In this document: positions 20,700 to 32,364 of the stretch, piece after piece
How positions within the stretch are numbered: position 1 is the first letter of the stretch
Layout of the letters: every line of letters begins with the position of its first letter
Position numbers and translations under genes: made by a program
Source: Dipteris shenzhenensis
Lineage: Eukaryota; Polypodiophyta; Polypodiopsida; Gleicheniales
Direction: 5' to 3' (one strand)
Assembly (NCBI GenBank): GCA_047967505.1
Contig: CM106540.1
Length of the DNA: 64,000 nt
Notes under the pieces: model-generated
Database searches by the model: none
Told to the model about the DNA's origin: nothing
What the model saw: only the letters and a program-made list of their open reading frames with translations

Positions 20700-21089
20700 T
20701 TTTTGTGCTCCTCAGGTTGCGAAGTTTGTTTTTCAATCTCATAGTCATTTTGTAACATGAATCGTGGAAGTGTGGCGGTATCCATGTGAATATTTTGAAA
20801 ACTTGCAATCACTAAGTTCAGTGATGGACTCTTAATGAAAGACCTGCACACGTCGGCCAAAGAGATGCGGAATCTTTGGTAAACAAAAAAAAATCTAAGA
20901 GGATATTTAATACAAAATCGTGCTTGTGGGCACCTAACTGTGCCTCTAGCACTCACACATAGAAACATAAGGTGTGCCTGAGGCATACACCTTGAGATAT
21001 CCCAACAGTATCAAGAAGAATGTTGAACACAAATTTGAATTCTTACAACTAACAGTAGAACTATCATGAGCAAGAGCAACAAATAAGAT
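20700..21089. other. Upstream flank of the transposase-like gene
   Basis: No further exon supported. This is the expected promoter region for the minus-strand gene. No clear TATA box could be assigned. Confidence 0.4.
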
Positions 21090-21450
21090 TTGACTTACGA
21101 GGGAGAGAGAGAAGAGAGTCTCCTAGCGGCAATGAGAGAGAAGAGTAAGGAGGGAAAGAAAGAGAGAGCCGAGAGAGGGAGAGAGAGATTAAGAGAGAGA
21201 AGAGAGTCTCCTGGCAGCCGTGGCTACTAGAGGGAGGGAGAGAGTAGGGAGGGAGAGGGAGAGAGAGAGAGAGAGAGAGAAGAGAGGAGGGAGACTTAGG
21301 GAGAGAGAAAGAGAGAGAGGGAGAGAGAGGGAGAGAGAGAGAAAGAAAGAGAGGGAGAGAGAGGGAATGAAACTTCTGTGCTAGAGGGAGGGAGAGAGTA
21401 GGGAGGGAGAGGGAGAGAGAGAGAGAGAGAAGAGAGGAGGGAGACTTAGG

Positions 21451-21481
<31 letters not shown>

Positions 21482-21545
21482 GGAGAGAGAGGGAATGAAA
21501 CTTTTGGCAGCCGTGGCCACCAAAGGGAGGGAGAGAGTAGGGAGG

Positions 21546-21586
<41 letters not shown>

Positions 21587-21997
21587 GAGAGAAGAGAGGA
21601 GGGAAACTTAGGGAGAGAGAGAGAGGGAGAGAGAGATAAAGAGAGAGGGAGAGAGAATGAAACTTCTAGCAGCCGTGGCCGCCAAGAGAGGGAGGTAGAG
21701 AAAGAGAGAGAGAGAGAGAGAGAATGAGACTTCTCGCGGCCGTGGCCGCCAAGGGAGGGAGGGAGGGAGGGAGAGAGAGAGAGAGAGAATAAGAAATGAG
21801 AAAGAAGAGGGGAGGGAGAGAAAGAGATATTAAGAGTGAGAAGAGGGATAGAGGAGAGAGAGAAAGGGAGGGAGGGAGGGAGGAAGGCTGGGAGAGATTA
21901 AGAGAGAGAATTCAGAGAGAGAGAGAGAGAGAGACATAGAGAGGGAAAGAATGACAAATCCTAGCGGCCAAGAGGATAGAGGTAGGGAGGCAGAGAG

Positions 21998-22036
<39 letters not shown>

Positions 22037-22306
22037 GAGAGAGAGAGAGAGAGGAGAGAGGTGGAGAGAGAGAGAGAGAGAAATAATTACAAATCCTAGG
22101 GAGAGAGAGAGAGATGAAGAGAGAGAATGATAAATCGTAGCTGCCATGGGAGGGAGAGAAAGAGAGACTTGAGATAAACTAAGAGAGAGAATGAGTGGGA
22201 TGAGGACAGAGAGGGAAACACATAAGAGTTGTCAGAGAGAGAGAGAGAGATTAAGAGAGAGAATGAAGTGTCTTGACTATGGCTATAGAGAGAATTAGGA
22301 GTCGAG

Positions 22307-22339
<33 letters not shown>

Positions 22340-22352
22340 AAGTTTAGAGGAA
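21090..22352. repeat. GA-rich microsatellite block with internal longer repeats
   Basis: About 1.26 kb of purine-rich GAGAGA sequence on the plus strand. It is not a plain dinucleotide repeat: blocks such as GCAGCCGTGGCCGCCAAG and GAATGAAACTT recur at about 21210, 21500, 21660 and 21735, so a unit of roughly 160-300 bp was amplified. A strong polypurine tract of this size can form triplex DNA. No coding content is believed. Confidence 0.9.
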
Positions 22353-22940
22353 AGAGAGAGTTTTATATATTTACATGTTTTATATTATACTTTTAAAAAA
22401 TTATAAAAGAGTGAATTTATGGTTTGTTTTGAAGGTGAGATAATATTTTTATATATATTCATCTTTTAAATTGAAAAATGTTAACTTTTCTTTAGATACT
22501 TGTTCTTCATTTCTCTCACATGCAGGTTTAGCCTCTACATCAAAACCCCTTCTTTTGCATATTTAAGCCTCTTAAACCCCAGCACATTAAAATGAACACA
22601 GAAAAAGAAATTATTTATTGCTTTTCTTCGCTTTGACGGTTGGTGTAGCATAGTTTAGCATAAATTAGATTGCCTTAGAGGAGAGACAATTCTCCAAGTT
22701 GCCAATCGAAGCCATGCTCAAATTTTTCTAACTAGTTCCTAATCATTGTCAGTCCCTTCGCTCACATGCGGTTTAACACTCATAACATGCTATTAAATAA
22801 GACCTTTTACCATTTACCAAGAAGTTTATTAGTGGGCAGATTGAGATAGCAGATATCAATGGACAGATTACATATATCAGTGGACAGATTACATGTCATG
22901 GGAGATGTTGGAGCTTGATGGTTATTGGTTATTTTTATTG
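22353..22940. other. AT-rich non-coding stretch
   Basis: No gene, RNA or repeat recognised. Confidence 0.4.
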
Positions 22941-22959
22941 CATTTGTATAAATATTTAA

Positions 22960-23400
22960 GCTCATTTATTGTCATAAAAAACCTTGTAAAGCCTTCTAGG
23001 CTATTTTTTATATTTATTGCTGTATGAAGCGCCTTGTAATAAACTCGACCATCCTGACCATTCACTATTTAACGAGTATCAATGGGCTGCATAAGTGGAT
23101 ATCAGTGGAACAGTTTTTAGTGGGTAGATTGCATCAGTTGGGTATCAGTGCATAGATATTGTATTCACGAAGATTGAATTTTTATCACTAGAGGACATTT
23201 TATTTCATTGTAAATCTTTATTGGCTAAGTTTTTTACATTTGTACAAATATTTAAGCCTTGTAAAGCCTTCTAGGCTATTTCCCACATTTATTGCTATAA
23301 AATACTTTGCAAAGCCCTCTCCGCTATTGGTCACATTTATTGCCATATGAAGCCTTGTAAAGCCTTTTGGGCTATTTCCCACATTTATTGTATCAAGCGT
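22960..23400. repeat. GCCTTGTAAAGCC-type short tandem repeat
   Basis: Units of the form CCTTGTAAAGCCTTCTAGGC followed by TATTTCCCACATTTATTG recur at about 22980, 23250, 23300 and 23355, each ending near TTTATTG. They are imperfect and ~50-60 bp apart in the right part. Confidence 0.7.
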
Positions 23401-23459
23401 TGTATATTGTACTTTACTTGTATGTATCTAAATTCTTCATTATCTTTTCTTGTAGGATT

Positions 23460-23882
23460 ATGGAGCAATCAACTAATGTGGGGGCTATCCTAAATGACTC
23501 TGAGATTAGAGCATGGGTCTCTGATGTCACTTTGAATTTGAATGGAAAGGAATATAGCACCAATGGCTTTGGTAGCTGGACTCGATATCACATGGGCAGA
23601 AGAGCTTGGTTTCTTCATCAAAAGGAAAAGAGACTCTTTCTACTTATGTCAAAAAGGGAGTTTAATGATGTTGAAGATCCATGGGATGCTACTTTCTTCA
23701 AAAAAGATATGACTTCAAGCCTTGTAGTAGGCATAATGATAGAGCCAAAAGAGACTTTTATGGATATTTTCACAAAGAGTTCAGATCTCGAAGTTGGCGG
23801 TCTTCATTTTGCTATGTCAAGGAGAGACTCAAAGACCTTTGTGATGCCTCCTCCTCAACCATCAAAGTTTCCACAGCTATAA
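23460..23882 (+). CDS. Small unknown protein (140 residues)
   Basis: The ATG follows an acceptor-like TTTTCTTGTAG by four bases, so this may be a first coding exon after a 5' UTR intron. The frame is open for 140 residues to TAA. Features: 'EIRAWVSDVTLNLNGKEYS', an aromatic-basic patch 'SWTRYHMGRRAWFLHQKEKR' and a Pro-rich end 'MPPPQPSKFPQL'. No family recognised, no signal peptide or membrane segment seen. It could be a real small gene or part of an unrecognised element. Confidence 0.4.
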   Translation: MEQSTNVGAILNDSEIRAWVSDVTLNLNGKEYSTNGFGSWTRYHMGRRAWFLHQKEKRLFLLMSKREFNDVEDPWDATFFKKDMTSSLVVGIMIEPKETFMDIFTKSSDLEVGGLHFAMSRRDSKTFVMPPPQPSKFPQL

Positions 23883-24177
23883 AGTGCATTGGAGGCTCTT
23901 GCATATACTTGTGAGCAATTTCCTAGTGTTGGCTCTTTCCTACTGCTTTCGTAGGAAGAGCTGGGTATTCTATGTTTGCAGGGTTCCGAGGCTTTTTGTC
24001 ACCTACAGATATATTGGGATTGTCGGTTGTAGTATATGTGTAGCTTAGGACCTCGAGTCGTGTTCCGGTGAGAGACGTAGACTTAAGTGTGGTAAGCAAA
24101 CAAAGTGCAAGCATGTGTAAAAGGCACATAAACCATCTTTGTTGAGGTAATGAAGGCTTTCGCCTTCATTGGGGGTT

Positions 24178-24365
24178 GTAGGGTTTAGGAGGAGTTTAAG
24201 GGTTTAGAAGGAGGTTCCAGGGTTTAGAAAGAGTTCTAGGGTTTAGAAGGAGGTTCCAGGGTTCAGAAGGAGGTTCCAGGGTTTAGAAAGAGTTCCAAGG
24301 TTCAGAAGGAGGTACCAGGGTTTAGAAGGAGGTTCCACGGTTCAGAAAGAGTTCCAAGGTTAGGG
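24178..24365. repeat. ~20-bp minisatellite AGGGTTTAGAAGGAGGTTCC
   Basis: About nine imperfect copies, alternating GGAGGTTCC and AGAGTTCCA forms. The AGGGTTTAG part resembles plant telomere sequence but the unit is not a telomere repeat. Confidence 0.85.
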
Positions 24366-24439
24366 TAGAGTACATGGTGGAGAACTCGTCTCCCTCGTAG
24401 ATCATGGAGTTTATGGGTTGAGGAACAAAGGGTTTAGGG

Positions 24440-24645
24440 GAGCATAGGAGTGGGAGAGGAAGAAGGTGTAAGAGCATGGGGGAAAGAAGAGAGAGGAGGG
24501 GGGAGGAGGAGAGAGGAGGAGGAGGAGGAGGGAGGAGGAGGAGGAGGGAGGAGGAGGAGGAGGGAGGAAGGAGGAGGAGGGAGGAGGAGAGGGAGAGGAT
24601 GGGTTGCAAGGTTGGAGGAGAGGGGAGGAGGAGTTGCAAGGTTAG
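24440..24645. repeat. GGA/GAG-rich simple repeat
   Basis: (GGAGGA)n-like purine run. The long poly-Glu/Gly or poly-Pro/Ser reading frames here are low-complexity artefacts. Confidence 0.85.
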
Positions 24646-24794
24646 GACATGCTTTTGGATGTGCAGTGCAAGGAAGCATGGACACTTGAGACAAATGCTT
24701 GGAATACCAATGTAGACTCAACACAATGCCCCAAAGAGTGTGGGCTTCATTTCATTATGGGGTATTTATACAAGTTGGAGAGCTTCTCTCTCTG

Positions 24795-25076
24795 CATGTA
24801 ACACAAAGTCGTATCACAAAGTTGTAACACAAAGTTGTATCACAAAGTTGTAAGTTAAACACAAAGTTGTAACACATTCTCTCTCTACATGTAGAAGTTG
24901 TAACACAAAGTTGTTACACAAAGTTGTTACACAAAGTTGTAACACAAAGTTGTAACACAAACTTGTAACACAAAGTTGTTACACAAAGTTGTAACACAAA
25001 GTTGTGTCTAGAAGTTGTAACACAAAGTTGTAACACAAAGTTGTATCACAAAGTTGTACCACAAAGTTGTAACACC
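24795..25076. repeat. 13-bp minisatellite AACACAAAGTTGT
   Basis: Roughly twenty units of AACACAAAGTTGT with TATCACAAAGTTGT and TTACACAAAGTTGT variants. CTCTCTCTnCATGTA blocks interrupt it at 24788 and 24882. Confidence 0.9.
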
Positions 25077-25077
25077 T

Positions 25078-25152
25078 TCTCTTTCTTCATAAGTTCATGT
25101 TGGCACAGAGTCACCTTCTCTTTCTTCATAAGTTCATGTTGGCACAGAGTCA
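25078..25152. repeat. Two direct copies of a ~38-bp unit
   Basis: CTTCTCTTTCTTCATAAGTT followed by CATGTTGGCACAGAGTCA occurs twice in tandem with no differences seen. Confidence 0.9.
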
Positions 25153-25255
25153 ACATACTCCCGGATCCATTTTATTACCCGTCCTCGGGTTATGGCTTAT
25201 TGCGATCACGTACTTGGGTTGCCATGTTTTTAGTCCAGTGGCTGTGGAACTTGTG

Positions 25256-28200
25256 TCATGCCAGTTGATCCTGGTATAGAGCCTTAGCACCATACAATTT
25301 TTGCGCAGTTTCCAGGTAGCCTGTATCTACCATCATTTGCTCAAACAGAGATATGTGGCGTGCCTCCAAGAAGATCATTCTTTGATAGAGTCGGCTTGTA
25401 ATAATCTGAGCATCAATCCGTTCATTGGGATTAAAGCTGAGTGGAGGCAAATGGGAATCGAGGTAACATGGGACCTCCAGAATTAATTCTAATGTTTTAC
25501 AGAATATGGCACTTTGGTGAAGGAAGTGATCAATGTTGCCGTGCATTGTTTGTTCATGCTGCTGAAGTGCTCGGATCATGGTGCCTTGGATATTCCATTC
25601 TACACCAGAGTAGGGTTCGATCATTGGCCAATTAATGACTCGATCTTCAGCCAAAGTGTGTATGTTGGCTTCCCATTTTTTACGCCGTGGAACTGCATAG
25701 AACTTGGGATGGGTTCTGAGACATGGAGGTGCCCGTAAGTACTCCTTTAAGAAGATTACATCAAAGAGCTTGGGACGGCGCCAATCAGGTTGTGGATCCA
25801 ATTTGCTAATCCAACCTTCACTTATTTGATGCTGACGAAGGTTGGTAGGAAAGTTACCCAGGGTCCATCCATCGCGAGTTTTCATATCAGGATATTTGCT
25901 CCAAAATTCCTTGATGGGGTTACTAGGAAGTCGTATCTCATCAAAATCATACCCATCATTGGAACTTGGCATGGGTGTACGAATTGGATTATCCGGATCC
26001 TGATATTCAAAATCAAATACTGCATCATTTTCTGCTGATGGAAGCACCAGAAGTGTCGGAGGTGATGACGAGGCCGGGAGAGAATCAGGGGACATTGGGG
26101 AGAAATATGGCTGAGTGATAGTGGCGAAAGGGGGAGCAGAGGGGAGGGGGAGAAGAAATGGGCAAATGGTTTGAGCAGCTTGGTAATCCTCAAGGGTAGG
26201 ATTAGCAAGGGAGGGGAAAAAGCTAGCTGTGAGGGGCTCATAAGTTTGTGACTGTTGGGTAAGTTGAAAATGGTGAGAGGCATGAGCAAAGAGACGATGG
26301 AGGGAATAGATGTTAGGATGGAACTCGGGGAAGGTCAAGAGGGTGGTAGCAGCAAGGGGAAGTGAGGTTATGATGTTGGCAGAAAGAGTGGTTAGATATG
26401 GGAAGTTGGATGTGAGATAGGCCTTGTCATCTTCCGACACTTCTTTTTGCTGGTGCGATGGGATGATCAGCTGCATGGGTTGGATGTCGGTTATGTCGTG
26501 CCGTGCAAATAATAGGGATGGCCTTTGTAGCAATGGCAACAAACCTGCAATAACCCTGAGGGGAGGACTACCCATGAGGCAGACATATGCAATGAAAGCA
26601 TCCGTCCTGAGTGTTATAAACCCGGCATGTGTAGACAGGCAGAAGATATTCTTCTCATCTTCAGACAAGTCTTGGCAAATTATGCGCAGGGTTTTAATCC
26701 CGATTGATCATTTCCAGTTGATTGTTGGATGAGCAAATATGATCCTAATTTGGAGTTGCTTCCATTGGATAAGCACGCGTGCGTTGAGATGATCTTCCAC
26801 TTGTAGAGCAGCCACAAGCTCTTCGTACACCACGGTTGTGCATTGTAGTGGGGTGGCATTGGTGTTGTCTTCCAATGTCTCATTGTTGTGCACTAGCAAT
26901 TGGAGTTCAAGCTTGGAGATGGCTATTTTTTGGGAGTGCATCTCATTCATTTTTTCTTTGTACTGATGATAGATGGTTGTGTATGCCTCCTTAAGCTTTT
27001 TCGTTTGCAAGGTGACCTTTGCCTGTTGAGGAATGTCTTCAGTGGTATTGGACCATTGGTCCAAGACCTGGGCTTGTGAAGTGCTAGTCTCTTGAACAAT
27101 AGCAAGTTGGTCTTTTAAGAGTCGGCATTCCCTTGTAAGCTCATCAATGCTAAAGGCATGTACTGCCAAAGATTGTTTCATGTCTTCAAGCTTGTCTTTG
27201 CAATCCTGGAGCTCTTCTTCTTTGTGAATGAGAGTGAGTCGAGCTTGTGCCACTACCTCTGTTTGTTGCGCATGTGCAGATGTCAGGGAGTTATAGGAAG
27301 TCTGTAGGATTGCCATTGCTTCTACTGCCGTAGTCAGCTGTGTTTGACTTTGGTGGAGGTTGGAGGTCACATCCCTTACGGCCTTCTCTTGAGCTTGGAG
27401 AGCCTGGTTCATGCGCACTTCTTCTACCTCCTTCTCATCGATCTGTGCCCGAAGTGCCTTGACCTCTATGGCGATTGCCTGGAATTGGTCTTCGATTTCT
27501 GATGCCGTCTGCCTTTCCAATTCTCTTGCATATGCTTCCTTGGCCAAGCTAGTGAAGAGTTCTGACATTTGGATCATTTGGCTAGCTTGATGTTGGAGAA
27601 TGACAGACGGTGATGAGGTCTGGTGATATTGCTGATACAAGTGGTGCCCATGTAGCCATCCCGATGATTCTGTAGTACTTGGGGGAGGTTGATCCAATGG
27701 CATTTCAGTCCCTTGTGTACAATAGTCATATTGTTGATCTGGCACTAGCTCTCCTTAGGGCTCATCGACTGGCATGGCGTCGATGTGGGCGGTTCGAGTG
27801 CTGATGTGGTCTCAAGGTCTGGTGCTGATCTTTCCTCAGGTTCAGGTGCCAACCTTGTCTCGAGCTCGGGTTGGTGCTGTTGGTGGAGACTTAGTGGTTG
27901 TAGTTGTGCATCGAGCTGTAGCATTTCTAGGGGCAATTCCGCAATCCTACTCTCCAGAATAGGCACTTCTGTTAAGGCATCTGTACTTATCAATGTGATC
28001 GCTGGAGCAGTTGATGACGGCTCCCATACTGGTGAGAAGGGTATGTCCAACTCCTCAATTGGCTTTGGAGACTGGGGCAGAGTCATTTCTCTTTCTTGTA
28101 GTCCTTTTTTGATGATTATAGCCAATAAATGCAGAATTTTACATTTCTAACCTGAAGAACCATCGAGTTTTTTGGTAAAGAAAATGATGAAGTGTTGGAC

Positions 28201-28962
28201 CCAATCTTGTTTTAGCTTCCTACTCAGCAAAACAAATGTACGGAGTGGAAGGGAGCGTTCCTTGCCGTTCTTTATTCCCAGGATTGTGGATAGAACTTGT
28301 GCTTCTTCCTTGAGGCGAGGGTCAAGGATTATGCGAAGCAATATGCCATCTCTATGGATCAGGGTACCCTTGGTGAGGAGAGACTGTACTTCGATAAACT
28401 TTGCATCAGCAGACCGTTTAGGGTATTGGCCACCTTGTTTTGGTAGTGAGAAAGCCCTTTGAATGACCGTACTGTCAAGGATAATGTTCAGTGGGCTCTG
28501 CTGTACAGTGATATTACCATACTTACCATCCGTTGCATTGCTAGAGTAGTAAGAGTGGAGAAAGTCCTTGATGTAGGTGGTCATGATAGGACTGTCCTCC
28601 AAGGATTTGAGGCTCTCATGCAAATTGCCTAGACCCCGTTGCTCTAAGTAAGATGTTGCTTCCTGGGAAAGAGCATAAGTCGATGTGGGTGGCCAGACAA
28701 GTTCCAATGATTGGGCCTTGTTAACGGTTGTGTAGGCTGGCTGTGACTGGGGTGGCATTTATTTTGCTTGGTCATACACTGAATCTTCTTCGGAGCTATC
28801 ACTTTGGACCACGAATGCCTGTGGTCTCCGTGGTTGAGAGGATGTAGATGGCTGCGAACTCTGGAGGGGGTCCCGTGGTTGAGGCGGTGGGCTCTTTCTA
28901 CGCATCCTCTTTAGTGGCGGCATCTTTTCTGAACCTGCATCCATGTACATGTAGTGTACCAT
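25256..28962 (-). pseudogene. Long decayed ORF: disordered head, globular domain, coiled coil, C-terminal domain (unrecognised, probably element-encoded)
   Basis: On the minus strand: 28962-28759 is basic/Pro-Ser-rich (LKRMRRKSPPPQPRD), then a TAA directly followed in frame by ATG (28758) and a globular domain to 28147 ('DFLHSYYSSNATDGKYGN', 'RAFSLPKQGGQYPKRS'). After a 57-bp intron-like gap or frameshift, 28125-27745 is Pro/Glu-rich. With one more frame change, 27745-26708 is a long coiled coil (KALRAQIDEKEVEEVRMNQA). A TGA at 26708-26710 separates it in frame from 26668-25256, which ends in 'LYQDQLA'. The globular part vaguely recalls plant-transposon-associated proteins, from memory only. 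Two stops and at least one frame change suggest a dead copy. Confidence 0.55.
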
Positions 28963-29230
28963 TGATCATCAAATTGATTGGCATGCCTGTATGACCTTTC
29001 TGTGTGTGTGTGGGAGAGAGATCTTTTTTTTTTTTTTTGTTATACATCCTTTGAGAGTGTGGAATGAAAGTGTGTGGTACAATTATTCATGCAATCATCT
29101 ATGTGTCTAAGCGAAAGTGTGTGAGTGCACGTGACCTAGTAGCTAAGTAGGGACTAACTATATGCTTTTTTTACTGGGATTTTCATAGGGTAGCTAGAAC
29201 TCATCATCACTTCTGAGCTCTAGGTAAAAT
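28963..29230. other. Non-coding flank with a T-run
   Basis: A run of about 16 T at 29024-29039 preceded by a GT-repeat. It could be the tail of a minus-strand retroposon, but no body was identified. Confidence 0.35.
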
Positions 29231-29234
29231 CGAT

Positions 29235-31902
29235 TGATGCTACTTATATGCATAAAAGTGGAATGATTGTAGACCTACCACAAACTTTAGATCTGCCCGA
29301 TGTATGTGAAGCTTGCATGATGAGCAAGTAGCATCAGCATCCCTTTCCTAAAGAGGCCAGCAGGACAAAGGCTCCTCTAGAGCTCGTTCACACGGACCTC
29401 TGCGGAAGGATGGAGACGGAAGCTATGGTGTGTTCCTACTACTTCATGACGCTGATCGATGACTACAATGGAAGGATATGGATATACTTCCTGAAGACTA
29501 AAGATGAGGCTTTTAGTAAGTTCAAGGAATGGCATGTAATAGTCGAGAAAGAATCGAGGAGGAAGGTGAAGAAGTTGAGATCAAACAGAGGTGGAGAGTT
29601 CACATCGACTGAATTCGAAAGTTACTGCAAGAGTTACGGGATCAAGAGGCAGAAACCCCCACCACATACATCACAGCAAAATGGAGTAGCAGAATGCAAG
29701 ATGCGCGTCATCTGCAAAATGGGCCGGAGTATGATGCAAGGGAAAGATTTGCCAAAGACTTTCTGGGTTGAAGCATGTAACACTATAGTTTACATCCTCA
29801 ATTGTAGCTACACGAAGGCTGTGAACGGGATGATTCCACTGCAAGCCTTTTCTGGTAAGAAACCTTCAGCTGCACATTTCAGAGTTTTTGGATGTGACTG
29901 TTTTGTGCATGTCCCTGATTCTACCAGGACCAAATGGGAACCAAAGGGCTAGAAGTGTATTTTCTTGGACTACAGTGAAGAGGCAAAGGGTTACCATCTC
30001 TATAACCCTGTTACCAAGAAGGTAATTGTAAGTCGCGATGTGGTCTTCTCAGAATAGCCGCATCAATTGGAGGAGGATGCTTCCTTCCTAGATAACTAGG
30101 ACGAGGATATCCATCCAATACCACCACCAACAGCAAACGGAACTCCCCCAACGGTGCTTGGGACGATTCAAGACAAAGAAGATGAAGAAGAGCTTGCACA
30201 ACCACAATGGCAACGGCCATTCCTGAAGTGGGTAAAGCAGCTTTTGGATGGCAGAGAACCTCCAGCCATTGAGGAGGAACCATCCGAACACCATCGGTCC
30301 AAGCGATTAGAGGAGCAAAGAAGGGCGCAGAAACACTTGGTCAACTATGCTTCGATGATAGAAGTGATCCATGCTGATGAACCCAAGTGTCTTGAAGAGG
30401 CATAGGGTGATGATAGGTGGATGGAGGCTATGCAGTCGGAGTATGGCTCCATAATGAAGAACAACCCTTGGGGCCTTATGGATCGACCACCAAAATGCAA
30501 GGTAATCAGAACCAAGTGGGTGTACAAGACCAAGTACAAGTCCGAAGGCATGTTGGATAAGTACAAGGCTCGGCTCGTGGCAAAAGGATTTGCACAGGTA
30601 CATGGTTTTGATTATCAAGATACTTTTGCTCCCATAGCTCGACTAACCACAATTCGTAGTGTTTTGGCTTTAGCTGCTCAGGGAAGTTGGCCCGTGTTTC
30701 AGATGGATGTGAAATCTGCCTTTTTGAATGGAGATCTCAAGGAGGAGGTATACGTGGAACAACCACCAGGTTTTGAGATCCCCAGTTTAGAAGGTAAAGT
30801 CTGCAAACTAAAGAAGGCACTTTTCGGGTTGAAACAGGCCCCACAAGCATGGTACCAGTGAATTGATGCCTACTTTCTGCAAAACGGGTTCAGGAGGAGC
30901 CCATCTAATGCAAATTTGTATATCTTTAGAGAAGGATGCAGGTGTATGATCGTGGTCCTTTATGTGGATGACCTTGTCATAATAGGGAACCATGAAGAGA
31001 AGATCTCGCAGACAAAGCATTTGCTAGGAAGAGAGTTTGAAATGATAGACCTCAAACTGATGCATTTCTATTTGGGGATTGAAGTTTGGCAGGAGCCAAA
31101 ACAGATCTTCATTTCACAGCTGAAGTATGTTGGAGAGATACTGAAGGCATGTGGCATGGCTGAGTGCAAGACAGTTTGTACCCCTATGGAGGTTGACATG
31201 AAGCTCTCAAACAAGGATTCATCACCACTGGTGGAGGAAGAAAAGTACAGAAGGCTTGTGGGTAGCTTGATTTACCTGTGCAACACACGGCCGGACATCA
31301 GTTTTGCGACTGGTGTACTAAGCAAGTTTTCTAATAAGCCTCGGGAGAACCATTGGAGAGCAGGGATGCGAGTGCTGAAATACATCAAAGGCACACTTGA
31401 TTATGGCATCACCTATACCAAGGGCAACATCTTGACCAGATTCTATGACTCGGATTGGGCAGGAGACGTGGACAGTGAGAGATCAGTGACAGGGTACTGT
31501 TTCTCACTTAGATCTGGAGTTGTGTCATGGGTCAGCAAGAAGCAACCCACAGTTGCACTTTCTTCTACCGAGGCCGAGTACAAATCTGCATGCTTTGCTT
31601 CTTGCGAGACAATGTGGTTGAGGAGGATTTTGGGGAACATGGGTGTAGTGCAGAACAAGCCTATGTAGTTATCATGTAACAATCAGAGTTGCATGGTGAT
31701 TGCAAAGAACCCGGTGTTCCATGCTCGCACAAAACACATTGAGATTCAATATCACTTTGTACGCGAGCTCATCATGGATGGAGAAGTCGACTTGGTGTAT
31801 TGTTCGACTACAGAGAATGCTACCGACATCTTCACGAAGGCTCTTGGAAGAGACTTGCTGGAGAGGCATCTTCATCGACATGGCATTGGGCTGAAAAAGT
31901 AA
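29235..31902 (+). pseudogene. Copia-3 pol pseudogene
   Basis: Recognisable blocks in one frame: CEACMMSK, LVHTDLCGRM, LIDDYNGRIWIYFLK, RSNRGGEF (catalytic D of the usual 'SDnGGE' is N here), QNGVAECK (catalytic Glu present), RT FQMDVKSAFLNGDL, YVDDLVIIG, RNase H YDSDWAGDVDSERSVTGY, LSSTEAEYKS, HARTKHIEIQYHFVRE and DIFTKALG. At least seven in-frame stops interrupt it (near 29332, 29950, 30056, 30098, 30403, 30859 and 31666), all apparently by single-base change, so it decayed mostly by point mutation without indels. Confidence 0.9.
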
Positions 31903-32350
31903 GTTCACTTGTGGGTGGACATTGAGGGGCGGTGTTAGATATCAATGCTCCACTCTCGTGTAACTACGCGGGAACCAGCTAACTCTACTTGTAAGCCCCC
32001 CATATGAGGAGAGAGCATTTGAGTAGCTCGGTTATCTGGTAGGTCCTAGTTTGGACACTAGATGGGGGCCATGTGTGGCCTGATGGCTAGATGGCTTCAG
32101 ATAGAGTTGGCACACCACCAACTAGGCTACATGCAAGTGCGGGAAGGCATCCCTTGACTGATCGCACTGAGGGTAGACGGAGCATTTCCTGGGGCAGCCC
32201 ACTCTCGGTTTGCGGGGCCCGTTTGGAGCCTCAGATGATCCCAAATGGCTCTGGGCTGCCCTAGCCTGTTCACAACCTTCCTAAATATTTACAATAGCCT
32301 CTAGGAGGTGTCTCCCTTTTATGAACCCCAATTCCCTTTTGTTCAAGCAA
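29235..32350 (+). mobile_element. Copia-3: decayed 5'-truncated Ty1/copia element
   Basis: A single plus-strand frame runs from the GAG-pre-integrase region through integrase, RT and RNase H (29235-31902), followed by a polypurine-like GAGGGGCGG and an LTR start TGTTAGATATC at 31934. Gag and protease are absent. The LTR is not bounded on the right: LINE sequence takes over near 32365. No 5' LTR or target duplication was found. Confidence 0.85.
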
Positions 32351-32360
32351 AATCCATCTT
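31934..32360 (+). repeat. Partial 3' LTR of Copia-3
   Basis: Starts TGTTAGATATCAATG directly after the polypurine tract. It is GC-richer than its surroundings. The right end is not identifiable and is probably truncated by the LINE fragment. Confidence 0.6.
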
Positions 32361-32364
32361 TCTA

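Noticed and set aside
21830-22147. Ser/Leu-rich frame in the GA-rich block
   Set aside because: Pure translation of a GA/TC microsatellite.
24322-24724. Pro/Ser-rich and Glu/Gly-rich overlapping frames
   Set aside because: Low-complexity GGA repeat read in different frames.
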